Shown one piece after another: positions 51,586 to 60,921 of a stretch of 64,000 nucleotides of DNA. The notes under the pieces are model-generated. The model worked only from the letters and a program-made list of their open reading frames with translations, did no database searches and had not been told where the DNA came from. The stretch's first letter is position 1. Each line of letters starts with the position of its first letter. Where the stretch lies: NCBI RefSeq assembly GCF_026126425.1, contig NZ_JAFMPW010000005.1:184688-248687 (forward strand). The letters are read 5' to 3'. The stretch comes from Muriicola sp. Z0-33 (lineage in GTDB: Bacteria; Bacteroidota; Bacteroidia; Flavobacteriales; Flavobacteriaceae). Both the position numbers and the translations under genes were made by a program.

Positions 51586-53031
51586 TTATTTAATTTTCAA
51601 TGATCTTATTACGCTTTTGGCAGCGTAGTATCCGCACATACCATGTACCCCTCCTCCGGGGGGTGTTGAAGCAGAACAGATAAATATCTTGTCGTTAGGC
51701 GTGCTATATGGGTCTCGTCTGCCGACAGGCCTTGTAAACAATTGAGAAATGTCTGCAGCTCCTCCGGTAACGGCTCCCCCTAAATAGTTGGGATTATAGT
51801 TAAAAAAGTCGGTCGTATTCATTTTATGCCTTTCCAAAATAACTTCCCTGAAACCTGGTGCAAAACGCTCTATTTGATCTTCAATTTGTTTTGTCATGTC
51901 CTGGGCAGACCCATTGGGTACATGGCAATAGGCCCAGCCTGTGTGTTTCCCCTCCGGGGCCCTTGAACTATCAAAATGGCTTTGTTGCGATAACAGCACA
52001 AATGGTTTTGAGCTATGCCTGCCCTCCCAGGCATCTTTTTCGCTAAGCGCAATTTCATCAAAAGTACCCCCAACATGAACGGTCGACGCTTTGGCACATC
52101 TATTATCGCTCCATGGAATTGGACCATCCAGCGCATAATCTATTTTAAAAACCCCCGGACCGTAACGAAATTTCTCCAAACGTTTAAGATAAGCATTTGG
52201 CAATTGGTCTTTTGCAATTTGCCTGAGTTGGACGGGATCGGTATTGAATATATAACTTCTGGCTAATGGCAAATCACTAAAATCTGATACTCTTGATGAG
52301 GTAGATATTTCCCCTCCCAAACTCTTAAAATAGGCACCCATCGCGTTACTTATATTTTGAGATCCCCCTTTTGCAATTGCCCAATTTTCTGTATGTGCGG
52401 TAACTAAAAAAAGTAACCCAACAGCGGAAGTAAAATACTTGTCGAAAGGTAAAACACTATGCGCTGCATTGCCCGCAAAAAGGGCTTTTGCCCGTTTCTC
52501 TTTAAAAGCGTATTTGGTAAAAACAGTTGCCGGTTGAAAGGCTTTTAAACCAAATTTTAGCATAAGCAGCGGGTGGGCAGGTAGCCCCAAAGGTTTTAAA
52601 CTGTCTAGCAGTAATTCATCTGCCTTGTTGGCAAAGGGAGCCAATATTTTTTTGTAACTGGCACTGTCAATACCCAGATTTTCAGCAGTTTCGTTTATCG
52701 ACCTGGATAAGAGCACTGCCTTTTCATTATCTAAGGGGTGCGCTACCGAAGCCTCAGGGATTATCCATTCCAAACCAAATTTATCCAGAGGGAGTTTTTT
52801 AAGATAGGGAGATGAATATCCCATCGGATGCACAGCAGAGCAAATGTCGTGATGAAAGCCCGGCAATGTTAACTGAGCAGTTCTTGTTCCTCCTCCTATG
52901 GTATCAGCAGCTTCCAGAATCAGGACACTAAGTCCTTTTTCCGCCAGAGCAATGCCTGCACTTAAGCCATTGGGCCCGGAACCGATGATAACACTGTCGT
53001 ACTTCTTTTCCTTAAAACGGCCTTTTCCCAT
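51586..53031 (-). CDS. FAD-dependent oxidoreductase, phytoene-desaturase-like
   Basis: A 481-residue flavoprotein. The N-terminal FAD site is YDSVIIGSGPNGLSAGIALAEKGLSVLILE-type, followed by GGGTRTAQLTLPGFHHDICSAVHPM, and the C-terminal flavin motif is CSASTPPGGGVHGMCGYYAA. It belongs to the CrtI/PYROXD2-like amine oxidase superfamily; substrate is not evident and a carotenoid role is not required. I chose the ATG at 53031; the one at 53061 adds ten residues that are not family-like. It has no signal peptide, unlike the Tat-exported oxidoreductase after it (22-bp gap), with which it is probably co-transcribed. Confidence 0.85.
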   Translation of the reverse strand: MGKGRFKEKKYDSVIIGSGPNGLSAGIALAEKGLSVLILEAADTIGGGTRTAQLTLPGFHHDICSAVHPMGYSSPYLKKLPLDKFGLEWIIPEASVAHPLDNEKAVLLSRSINETAENLGIDSASYKKILAPFANKADELLLDSLKPLGLPAHPLLMLKFGLKAFQPATVFTKYAFKEKRAKALFAGNAAHSVLPFDKYFTSAVGLLFLVTAHTENWAIAKGGSQNISNAMGAYFKSLGGEISTSSRVSDFSDLPLARSYIFNTDPVQLRQIAKDQLPNAYLKRLEKFRYGPGVFKIDYALDGPIPWSDNRCAKASTVHVGGTFDEIALSEKDAWEGRHSSKPFVLLSQQSHFDSSRAPEGKHTGWAYCHVPNGSAQDMTKQIEDQIERFAPGFREVILERHKMNTTDFFNYNPNYLGGAVTGGAADISQLFTRPVGRRDPYSTPNDKIFICSASTPPGGGVHGMCGYYAAKSVIRSLKIK

Positions 53032-53204
53032 AACGAAAATTAAATTTTGATCTCTCAACAACCTATCTATTTCAGACCATTCAGGCTATTGGGATAGGGT
53101 ACAATTTATACCAGATAAGCTTTCCGGGAAGGCATAAGTGCAATACCTCATCCCATGTAATTTAGCCTAAATTTAATGGTTATATTGCTAAATAAATTTT
53201 CCAA

Positions 53205-54209
53205 ATGAGATTGGCTCAATTAATTCACCCTGAAGAAGGTCGTAAGCTGGTCCTGGTAGAAGAACCAAATTTAAGGATTATTTCAGGCTTTACTTCTGTT
53301 CATGCACTTGCCACTGAGGCGATGACCTATGATGGGGATATAACTGCCCTGATAATGCAAAATCTAACTGATACGATCATGGAATATGATCCTATCTATG
53401 CCGGGGATTCAGATTGGAAACTACTGCCATCTTTTGACCAACCATCAGCACCTCTTAGTACGATGATCTCCGGCACAGGACTTACTCATAAAGCCAGTGC
53501 GGATAACCGTCAGAAAATGCATAAAGCACAAAAGACCAACGAACTTACAGATAGTATGAAGATGTATTTGATGGGGCTGGAAGGAGGCCATCCAAAAACC
53601 GGGCGGGTTGGGGTTCAGCCAGAGTGGTTTTACAAAGGCAATGGCTCGGTGCTCAGAGGCCATAACGAGGTCTTGGAGATCCCATCGTATGGAGAAGATG
53701 GGGGAGAAGAACCCGAAGTTGCCGGGATATATATTAATGATAGCGAGGGAAAACCATGGCGAGTAGGGTTTACCACGGCAAATGAATTTTCCGATCATAT
53801 TATGGAACAGAGAAACTATCTCTATCTGGCTCCTTCTAAAATCCGGAATTGTGCAATTGGCCCCGAATTGGTCATCAATTCTACTTTTGATGATATTAGC
53901 GGGAAGGTAAAAATTATTCGAAATAAAGAAGTGGTTTGGGATAAGGCCATTAAGACAGGTGAAAAGAATATGGCACATAGTCTTGATAACCTTGAATATC
54001 ATCATTTTAAATATGCCAATCACAGAGTTCCTGGTCAGGGTCACATACATTTCTACGGAGCAGACGCTTTTAGTTTCGGTGCACAATTTAATCTCTTAGC
54101 TGGAGACATAATGCAGGTGGGATGGGAAGCTATGGGAAGACCTCTAAGAAATAAACTGTTGAAGGAACCGCCTGCCGATAAAGATATAGAGATAGGCAAA
54201 TTTTCCTGA
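53205..54209 (+). CDS. AraD1/GguC-like FAH-fold protein (2-keto-3-deoxy sugar acid dehydratase type)
   Basis: A 334-residue cytoplasmic protein of the fumarylacetoacetate hydrolase superfamily. The AraD1-like core is seen in GNGSVLRGHNEVLEIPSYGEDGGEEPEVAGIYIND and RNCAIGPELVINSTFDDISGKVKI; acidic metal ligands would be E in HNEVLEIP and PEVAGIY. AraD1 proteins act as 2-keto-3-deoxy-L-arabinonate dehydratases in sugar acid breakdown. It starts a rightward block of exported sugar or sugar-acid enzymes but is 270 bp from the next gene and is itself not exported, so it may act on the imported end product (inference). Confidence 0.75.
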   Translation: MRLAQLIHPEEGRKLVLVEEPNLRIISGFTSVHALATEAMTYDGDITALIMQNLTDTIMEYDPIYAGDSDWKLLPSFDQPSAPLSTMISGTGLTHKASADNRQKMHKAQKTNELTDSMKMYLMGLEGGHPKTGRVGVQPEWFYKGNGSVLRGHNEVLEIPSYGEDGGEEPEVAGIYINDSEGKPWRVGFTTANEFSDHIMEQRNYLYLAPSKIRNCAIGPELVINSTFDDISGKVKIIRNKEVVWDKAIKTGEKNMAHSLDNLEYHHFKYANHRVPGQGHIHFYGADAFSFGAQFNLLAGDIMQVGWEAMGRPLRNKLLKEPPADKDIEIGKFS

Positions 54210-54478
54210 GGCTTTATAATGGTTTTTACTGTTATATTTTACCATGATTGGGCTGTATACCAGTAACTTATTAAGAAATTTTAATCTGTATATTTGAGAG
54301 TACTTCACAATTTGGGAAATGACAGGTTTGGCTAGGCTTACCAATATAGAAGTGTTAAATATCTTTGGTGCCGGAATTACAGATATAGGGTTAAAAATTA
54401 TTTCTTCCAGAACAGAATAAATATGGAATAAGAGTTGGCAGAAATCTTTTCTGCTACAATCACCTAATAGAATAGCAT

Positions 54479-55201
54479 ATGAACGGCAAGACCATTACAA
54501 TACTTTTTTTGGGGGTACTATTCCTCGGTTGTATTCAAGAGAACAATACAAAAGTTCTAGTCGTAAAGGAAATAGAATACCAGGGGTCAGCGGATATTGA
54601 AAAGGCAGCTCAACTGTTAGAACAACAAACAGAATTACACAAAATCAATACATTAAATTGGGAGGCTTTCCCATATTTACCCGATGTGGCATTTAGAATA
54701 GGGCACCATAACAATGAGATTTGGATAAAATATTATATAGATGAAGCACACGTTCTGGCAAGGAGAACCGAGACCAATAGCGCTACACACAAAGACAGCT
54801 GTCTGGAGTTTTTTCTGGATCCGAAGGGAGATGGCAACTATTACAATTTTGAGGTAAATGCTATCGGAACGGTTCATTTGGCATATGGCCCGGGAATTGG
54901 AAAACGAACCTTTATCGACCCCAGTCTAATTAAAGAAAAAATCAGGGTAGAGTCATCTTTAGGAGATACCCCTTTTGATGAACTGCCGGGGGTGCGCAAA
55001 TGGGAGATGACCCTGATTATCCCTTCAGAAATCCTGGTATATGATTCGGGTATCCAATTCTCTCAATTGCAATCAAGGGCAAATTTCTTTAAATGTGGAG
55101 ATGAAAGTGCTGTGCCTCATTATCTTAGTTGGAACTCAATTGCTACAGATCGCCCAAATTTTCATACCCCTCAATTTTTTGGAAGAATTCTATTTGAATA
55201 G
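54479..55201 (+). CDS. CBM9-like carbohydrate-binding lipoprotein
   Basis: A 240-residue lipoprotein (lipobox VLFLGC, Cys18). The mature part matches family 9-like carbohydrate-binding modules: DVAFRIGHHNNEIWIKYYIDE, THKDSCLEFFLDPKGDGNYYNFEVNAIGTVHLAYG and WEMTLIIPSEIL. It is a beta-sandwich probably facing the periplasm or surface and binding sugar ends. It lies 91 bp ahead of the PQQ-type dehydrogenase, and the gap contains a perfect 16-bp palindrome. No catalytic domain is attached, so it is a binding protein only. Confidence 0.82.
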   Translation: MNGKTITILFLGVLFLGCIQENNTKVLVVKEIEYQGSADIEKAAQLLEQQTELHKINTLNWEAFPYLPDVAFRIGHHNNEIWIKYYIDEAHVLARRTETNSATHKDSCLEFFLDPKGDGNYYNFEVNAIGTVHLAYGPGIGKRTFIDPSLIKEKIRVESSLGDTPFDELPGVRKWEMTLIIPSEILVYDSGIQFSQLQSRANFFKCGDESAVPHYLSWNSIATDRPNFHTPQFFGRILFE

Positions 55202-55211
55202 GCAGCAAATT

Positions 55212-55227
55212 ATGTGCTCGAGCACAT
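55212..55227. promoter_or_regulatory. 16-bp perfect palindrome ATGTGCTCGAGCACAT
   Basis: It lies 66 bp upstream of the dehydrogenase ATG at 55293. The same half-sites ATGTGCT/AGCACAT occur with a longer spacer at 44665-44682. Candidate regulator binding site; no cognate regulator gene is adjacent. Confidence 0.45.
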
Positions 55228-55292
55228 TTTAAGATCATCTCTTGTTTGGTATTAAAAAGTAGATTACCTTAACTGTCTTATTATTGGGGGGT

Positions 55293-57017
55293 ATGCGAAA
55301 AGAACACTTAAGAATACTATCACTTCTAGTAGCTATTACTTTACTAACGCAATGCAAAAAAGGTCCGGTTGACGGAGGGCTCTTTTTGCCACAGAATTTT
55401 AAGTCGACCGTAGTTATAGACAGTATCAAAGAAACTGTACGTCATATGGCGGTTTCAGAAGATGGCGTGCTATATGCAAAACTCAGGAATGCAACAGATG
55501 AAGGATCCATTGCTGCTTTAGTGGATGAAGACGGAAATGATTATGCAGACATCGTAGAAAGATTTGGGGCATATGGCGGTAAGACCAAATGGAGTTATGC
55601 CACTGCAATGCGTATTCATAACGGCTATCTATATCACAGTTCAGATCTGGTGGTTTATCGGTATAAATTAAAACCGGGGACGCTGATTCCTGAAGGGGAG
55701 ATGGAGGTTATAGTGACAGATGACCATGAACATGGGAAACATGAACATATAGGGAAGCCTATTGCGTTTGACAATAAAGGGAATTTATATGTGCCTTTTG
55801 GAGCACCTTCCAATGCCTGTCAGGATCCAAAAAGAACTCCCTTAACTCCGGGGCAAGACCCATGTCCGCAATTGGAAGACCATGCCGGGGTCTGGCGCTT
55901 TGATGCGGATAAATTAGGACAAACACAAAAAGACGGGTATAAATACGCCTCCGGAATCAGGAGTGTAGTTGCGATGGACTGGAATCCGGTAGATGATAAT
56001 TTATATATCGTTGTTCATGGAAGAGATGATTTGCTCAGATTGTTTCCAAATAAATATTCTCCCTGGCAGAGTGCAATTTTGCCCTCGGAAGAAATGATAC
56101 GGGTTACAGAAGGATCAAATTTTGGCTGGCCGTATTGTTACTTTGATCAGGAACAAAATAAAAAAGTACTAGCCCCTGAATATGGGGGAGATGGTAAAAT
56201 TATAGGGAGGTGTGAGGATTTTGATGATCCTGTAATTGGCTTCCCCGGGCACTGGGCACCTAACGATCTTGTGTTTTATCAGGGAGATCAATTTCCTGAA
56301 AGATATAAGCAAGGAGCCTTCGTAGCTTTTCACGGTTCAACCAACAGGGCGCCTTATCCGCAGTCTGGCTATTTCGTAGGTTTTGTCCCCTTTAAAAATG
56401 GACAGGCTACTGGAGAGTGGGAAGTATTTGCAGATGGCTTTGCCGTTGTAGATCCTATAGTGAGTGTTAACGATGCGGTCTACAGACCTATGGGAATTGC
56501 AGAAGGGCCAGATGGCTCATTATACATTTCCGATTCTGTCAAAGGAAAGATTTGGAAAATTACCTACGACGAAACTAAAGAAGAATTTGGGGAGGCAGAA
56601 CTGGCTCAGATGGAGGAGAGAAAATTGCTGACTCATATAAGGACACCAGACATCATAGAGGATAATCTGATGAAGGAAGAATTGTCTAAAGGGCAATCCG
56701 TGTATTACCAATATTGCAGCGCCTGCCATCAGATAGATGGGGGTGGGGCAAGAGGCAGATTTCCACCATTGGCGGCCACCGAATGGGTTAGCGGGGATAA
56801 AGAGCGACTCATAAATATAGTATTAAACGGTATGGAGGGCCCCATTGAAGTCAACGGCAAACAATACAGTGCAGTAATGCCTCAGCACAGTTTTCTTACC
56901 GATGAGGAAGTTGCTGAAGTGCTTACTTATATAAGGTCCAATTTTGGAAATAAAGCCAGTAACGTGGAAACTGATGAAGTTGCTAAATTGAGAGCAAGCT
57001 CTGCAGAGGAAAACTAA
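55293..57017 (+). CDS. PQQ-dependent sugar dehydrogenase-like lipoprotein with C-terminal cytochrome c
   Basis: A 574-residue lipoprotein (lipobox LLTQC) with a beta-propeller of the soluble glucose/sorbosone dehydrogenase type (VLYAKLRN, GIRSVVAMDWNPVDDNLYIVVHGRDDL, EGSNFGWPYCYFD, RPMGIAEGPDGSLYISDSVKGKIWKI) and a C-terminal cytochrome c with C475-S-A-C-H479. It would oxidise a sugar in the periplasm and pass electrons to the haem. I chose ATG 55293; the ORF opens at a TTG three codons earlier. The next gene is 11 bp downstream, so it likely begins an operon of exported catabolic enzymes. Confidence 0.88.
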   Translation: MRKEHLRILSLLVAITLLTQCKKGPVDGGLFLPQNFKSTVVIDSIKETVRHMAVSEDGVLYAKLRNATDEGSIAALVDEDGNDYADIVERFGAYGGKTKWSYATAMRIHNGYLYHSSDLVVYRYKLKPGTLIPEGEMEVIVTDDHEHGKHEHIGKPIAFDNKGNLYVPFGAPSNACQDPKRTPLTPGQDPCPQLEDHAGVWRFDADKLGQTQKDGYKYASGIRSVVAMDWNPVDDNLYIVVHGRDDLLRLFPNKYSPWQSAILPSEEMIRVTEGSNFGWPYCYFDQEQNKKVLAPEYGGDGKIIGRCEDFDDPVIGFPGHWAPNDLVFYQGDQFPERYKQGAFVAFHGSTNRAPYPQSGYFVGFVPFKNGQATGEWEVFADGFAVVDPIVSVNDAVYRPMGIAEGPDGSLYISDSVKGKIWKITYDETKEEFGEAELAQMEERKLLTHIRTPDIIEDNLMKEELSKGQSVYYQYCSACHQIDGGGARGRFPPLAATEWVSGDKERLINIVLNGMEGPIEVNGKQYSAVMPQHSFLTDEEVAEVLTYIRSNFGNKASNVETDEVAKLRASSAEEN

Positions 57018-57028
57018 AATATCTGATT

Positions 57029-58279
57029 ATGAAGAATTACAATAAGTTGATTATTACATTATCACTTGGATTTCTGGTTGGTGTTCAAGGAATAATGGCT
57101 CAAAGTTATGACCTCCTTATAAAAGGGGGGCATGTTATAGATGCAAAGAATAATATTAACGGCCCGATGGATGTGGCTGTAAAGGATGGAAAGATAGCTG
57201 TTGTGGCTTCAAACATAGGGCAGAATCAGGCTAAAGAAGTTATAGATGCCACGGGCTTGTACGTATGCCCGGGCTTACTGGATATCCACAGTCATAATTT
57301 TCACGGAACTGAACCTGATGCTTATTTAAGCAACAGTGATACGGCGTTACCTCCTGATGGGTTTTCGTTCAGGAGTGGAGTAACTACTATTGTAGATGTT
57401 GGTGGCGCTGGCTGGCGAAATTTCAGGATTTTCAAGGAGCAAACTATAGACAGATCTAAAACCAGAGTATTGTCTTTTCTCAATATCATTGGCTCAGGAA
57501 TGAAAGGGGGGGCTATTGAACAGAATTTAGCCGATATGGACCCAAAGTTGACCGCCATGGTGGCCAAACAGTACCCGGGCATAATTGTCGGTGTTAAATT
57601 GGCACACTACAGTGGTTTCGACTGGAAACCAACAGAAAAGGTAGTAGAAGCAGGAAGATTGGCAAACATTCCGGTAATGATAGATTTTGGCGGGAGTGAA
57701 CCAGAACTGTCCATAGAAAGCCTGTTTATGGAAAAGCTCAGGCCGGGAGATATTTTTACACATACATATGCTCATGTAGATGGAAGAACACCCATAGTGG
57801 ATGAAAATAACAAGGTGCGCGACTATGTTTTTGAGGCACAAAAAAGGGGAATTATTTTTGATGTAGGCCATGGTGGAGGCAGCTTCCTTTTTGAACAAGC
57901 GATTCCGGCATTAAAACAGGGATTTAAACCCAATTCTATAAGTACAGATCTCCATACCGGAAGTATGAATGGCGGAATGAAAGACATTGTTAATGTAATG
58001 TCCAAATTTTTAAATATGGAAATGACCTTGTCTGAGATTGTCGCTTGTACCACCTGGAAGCCCGCACAGATTATTAAACGGCCAGATTTGGGGCACCTTT
58101 CAGCTGGAGCCGTTGCTGACATCGCTATTCTAAATTTAAGGGAAGGCGATTTCGGTTTTATCGATACCAAAGGAAAACGCATGGATGGAGATAAGAAGCT
58201 GGAATGCGAACTTACACTAAGGGAAGGAAAAGTAGTTTGGGATTTAAACGGGATTTCAAAACCAAAATGGGACGAGTAA
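57029..58279 (+). CDS. Exported amidohydrolase/deacetylase family metal hydrolase
   Basis: A 416-residue metallo-hydrolase with a Sec signal (cleavage near GIMAQ). Metal-site motifs: GLLDIHSHNFHG (HxH), the Lys in GVKLAHYSG, THTYAHVDG, GHGGGSF, and Asp in STDLHTGSM. The sequence is of the EF_0837-type amidohydrolase group, whose genes often neighbour SelA-like PLP enzymes, as here. It may remove an N-acyl group from an amino sugar acid (inference). It is 11 bp after the dehydrogenase and 14 bp before a BASS transporter. Confidence 0.88.
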   Translation: MKNYNKLIITLSLGFLVGVQGIMAQSYDLLIKGGHVIDAKNNINGPMDVAVKDGKIAVVASNIGQNQAKEVIDATGLYVCPGLLDIHSHNFHGTEPDAYLSNSDTALPPDGFSFRSGVTTIVDVGGAGWRNFRIFKEQTIDRSKTRVLSFLNIIGSGMKGGAIEQNLADMDPKLTAMVAKQYPGIIVGVKLAHYSGFDWKPTEKVVEAGRLANIPVMIDFGGSEPELSIESLFMEKLRPGDIFTHTYAHVDGRTPIVDENNKVRDYVFEAQKRGIIFDVGHGGGSFLFEQAIPALKQGFKPNSISTDLHTGSMNGGMKDIVNVMSKFLNMEMTLSEIVACTTWKPAQIIKRPDLGHLSAGAVADIAILNLREGDFGFIDTKGKRMDGDKKLECELTLREGKVVWDLNGISKPKWDE

Positions 58280-58293
58280 ACAAATACCAATAA

Positions 58294-59409
58294 ATGAAAA
58301 ATAGTTATAAATTATTGCTTGCAGGGGCCATACTATGTTTATTAGCAGCGGGTATTATGCTGGCGCTCGGACAGCAGTCCGAAACGGGCCCGGCTCTGGT
58401 TTTCTTCTTTATATTTTTGGCATTGGCCGCAAGAGGTTATCCTGCTTTTAAGGGCTTCTCTTTTACTATCCTCATCTTTGCTGCGGTAACAGTAGCCATG
58501 TATTACCCTGCCTACTTGCAAAAAATTGGAAGCTTTGAATTAAAATCTCTGATTGTACCCCTGTTACAAATTATCATGTTTGGAATGGGTACAGCAATGA
58601 GTATTAAGGACTTTTTGGGTGTGGTTAAAATGCCAAAGGGAGTTTTGGTTGGTTTGTTATGTCAGTTTACCATAATGCCGGTACTGGGCTTTGCAATAGC
58701 CAGTTTGTTTGCGTTCCCTCCGGAGATAGCGGCAGGGGTGGTATTAGTAGGATCTTCCCCCAGCGGATTGGCTTCTAATGTTATGGCGTACCTGGCTAAG
58801 GCTAACCTTGCATTATCCGTAACATTAACGGCAGTTTCAACAGTACTTGCTCCCCTTATGACACCGCTGTTGATGGAAACTTTTGCGGGCCAGTTTGTCC
58901 CGATAGATTTTGTGGCGATGATGTTGAGTATTACCAAAATTGTAATTCTTCCAATCATTGCTGGCTTGTTATTCAATTATTTTTTCCATGGAAAGGCCAA
59001 GTGGCTGGATAGGGCAATGCCTATTGTATCTATGGGTGGAATTGCCTTTATTATTATGATTATTACTGCTGCTGGCAGGGATAGCTTGCTGACCATTGGT
59101 TTATTCCTGATTTTAGCAGCTATTATTCATAATGTAGCGGGGTACTTCCTGGGTTACTGGGGTTGCCGTGCTTTAAAGATGAAGGAACAGGATTGCCGAA
59201 CCATTGCGTTGGAAGTAGGAATGCAAAATGGAGGATTGGCATCCGGAATTGCCCTGGAAATGGGTAAGGTAGCAACAATTGGCCTGGCACCTGCTGTATT
59301 TGGGCCATGGATGAACATATCCGGATCTTCACTCGCAACCTGGTGGCGAGACAAAGAACCGGTGGATAAAGACAAGGCATCAACGTCTGCTGAAATGCCT
59401 GAGAATTAA
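58294..59409 (+). CDS. BASS-family (bile acid:Na+ symporter-like) transporter
   Basis: A 371-residue inner-membrane protein with about ten spans and the BASS marks GMGTAMSIKDFLGV, GLLCQFTIMPVLGFAIASLF, GVVLVGSSPSGLASNVMAYLAKANLALSV and IALEVGMQNGGLASGIALEMG. BASS proteins import organic anions such as bile acids, pyruvate or keto acids with sodium. In this operon it probably imports the acidic end product made outside the cytoplasm (inference). It is 14 bp from the upstream hydrolase and 17 bp from the RraA-like gene. Confidence 0.9.
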   Translation: MKNSYKLLLAGAILCLLAAGIMLALGQQSETGPALVFFFIFLALAARGYPAFKGFSFTILIFAAVTVAMYYPAYLQKIGSFELKSLIVPLLQIIMFGMGTAMSIKDFLGVVKMPKGVLVGLLCQFTIMPVLGFAIASLFAFPPEIAAGVVLVGSSPSGLASNVMAYLAKANLALSVTLTAVSTVLAPLMTPLLMETFAGQFVPIDFVAMMLSITKIVILPIIAGLLFNYFFHGKAKWLDRAMPIVSMGGIAFIIMIITAAGRDSLLTIGLFLILAAIIHNVAGYFLGYWGCRALKMKEQDCRTIALEVGMQNGGLASGIALEMGKVATIGLAPAVFGPWMNISGSSLATWWRDKEPVDKDKASTSAEMPEN

Positions 59410-59426
59410 TACCTAAACAATTTAAT

Positions 59427-60353
59427 ATGAGAAGGAATATTTACTTACTTATCTGTAGTCTTTGTTTGCTTTTAACAACGGCTCTAACTGCACAAACTAC
59501 TCCAAAGGAACAGTTACTTTTTTTAACTTCACAATGGGAGGGAGAAAGGTTTGAAGATGGCAGACCTAAAGTCGCAGACCATGTTCTGGAACGTATGGAA
59601 AAGGTGACCATTGAAGAGGCCTGGGGTGTTTTACGGAATGAGGGGTACCATAACCAGTTTGAAGGAGGATGGCAACCCCTGCATGATGATGTAGTTGTTA
59701 TAGGAAGGGCACTTACCGTACAGTATATGCCTAACCGGCCAGATGTTGCAGATCAGATCAAGAAAAGAGGACTTGCCGACGGGATGATCGGTAATACCAA
59801 TTCCTGGCCTATAGATATGCTGGTCGAAGGAGATGTTTATGTGGCAGATGCTTTTGGGAAAATTGTGGATGGGACCCTGATAGGAGACAATTTGGGAAAT
59901 TCTATTTATGCCAAATCTAAAAGAGGTGTTGTTTTTAATGCTTCCAGTCGCGATATGGAAGGGCTGGCAGAAATTGAAGGATTTAATGCATTCGTTCGGG
60001 GATGGCACCCTTCATTTCTTACAGAAGTTATGCTGCTAAGTATTAATGACCCTATTAGAATGGGTGCAGCCACAGTACTTCCCGGAGATATTGTCCTGGC
60101 CAAGAAAGAAGGAGTGGTATTTATTCCTGCACATTTGGCGGAAAAGGTAGTGGTGACCTCTGAAGTGATTAGATTAAGAGATTTATTTGGTATCACCCGC
60201 CTTAAAGAAGGGAAGTATACTCCCGGGCAGATAGATAGCAAATGGAGTGATGAGATTGAAAAAGATTTTTCGAAATGGTTGAGAGATCATATGGATGAGT
60301 TACCTGTCCCAAAAGCTCAGATTCAGGAACTTTTGAAAAAGAGAACCTGGTAA
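59427..60353 (+). CDS. Exported RraA-like protein (HMG/CHA aldolase fold)
   Basis: A 308-residue protein with a Sec signal (LLICSLCLLLTTALTAQ). The RraA/aldolase core is visible: GRALTVQYMP, GDVYVADAFGKIVDGTLIGDNLGNSIYAKSKRGVVFNASSRDMEGL and GAATVLPGDIVLAKKEGVVFIP. In the aldolase branch the GxxLG and RD residues bind metal and pyruvate enolate. Export is unusual for an RNase E regulator, so an aldolase or decarboxylase-like role on 2-keto acids is favoured (inference). Confidence 0.85.
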   Translation: MRRNIYLLICSLCLLLTTALTAQTTPKEQLLFLTSQWEGERFEDGRPKVADHVLERMEKVTIEEAWGVLRNEGYHNQFEGGWQPLHDDVVVIGRALTVQYMPNRPDVADQIKKRGLADGMIGNTNSWPIDMLVEGDVYVADAFGKIVDGTLIGDNLGNSIYAKSKRGVVFNASSRDMEGLAEIEGFNAFVRGWHPSFLTEVMLLSINDPIRMGAATVLPGDIVLAKKEGVVFIPAHLAEKVVVTSEVIRLRDLFGITRLKEGKYTPGQIDSKWSDEIEKDFSKWLRDHMDELPVPKAQIQELLKKRTW

Positions 60354-60426
60354 ACCTATATAAATTATTCAAATACGGCATTGAAAATAGTAAAACACTT
60401 ATACAGAAACATAAAATTGTAAGATT

Positions 60427-60900
60427 ATGGAAAGCACAACAAGAAGGGCATCGTTTAAAAAACTAGGAATGGGTTTTGCGGCTTTGTTTGGGATAAGCAC
60501 AGCAAGTGCCATGGCTAAAAAAGGGCCATCAGCTATAAAAGAGGTAGTGGGTGATATTGTTATGGATCAGGATGTTCCTTTATTTTCTGGTGCAGTTAAG
60601 CATGGAAATACACTCTATGTTGCTGGTAAAGGCGCACATACCGAACCTTTTGAGATAAAAGCACATACAGAAATTGTGCTTCAGGAATTGCAAAAGGCCC
60701 TTGAGGCAAACGGCTCTTCCATGGAGAAGGTTTTAAAGGTAAATGTTTATCTGGCAGACCTGGCAGATTACAAGAAGATGAATGAAGTCTTCAGAGGCCG
60801 TTTTGGAAAGAACCCGCCGGTAAGAACAACAGTGGCGACCTATGGTGGAGTTCCCGGGAATTCCTTGGTAGAAATGGACTGCATCGCAGCCATAGATTAA
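60427..60900 (+). CDS. Tat-exported RidA-family protein
   Basis: A 157-residue RidA/YjgF protein with an N-terminal twin-arginine signal (STTRRASFKKLGMGFAALFG). The core includes GAVKHGNTLYVAGKG, TEIVLQELQKALEANGSSMEKVLKVNVYLADLADY and a final RTTVATYGGVPGNSLVEMDCIAAI, whose Arg would bind the substrate carboxylate. RidA proteins hydrolyse 2-aminoacrylate and related imines to keto acids and ammonia. It directly precedes a SelA-like PLP enzyme (21 bp), which could make such an imine outside the cytoplasm. Confidence 0.88.
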   Translation: MESTTRRASFKKLGMGFAALFGISTASAMAKKGPSAIKEVVGDIVMDQDVPLFSGAVKHGNTLYVAGKGAHTEPFEIKAHTEIVLQELQKALEANGSSMEKVLKVNVYLADLADYKKMNEVFRGRFGKNPPVRTTVATYGGVPGNSLVEMDCIAAID

Positions 60901-60921
60901 AATTATTAAAACGCAATAGTG

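Noticed and set aside
51586..53031. Phytoene desaturase of the carotenoid pathway
   Set aside because: It is only superfamily-like, is not next to the lycopene cyclase, and pairs with an exported Gfo/Idh/MocA oxidoreductase.
53445..54086. 213-codon ORF on the minus strand
   Set aside because: It is opposite the AraD1-like gene and has no recognisable domain.
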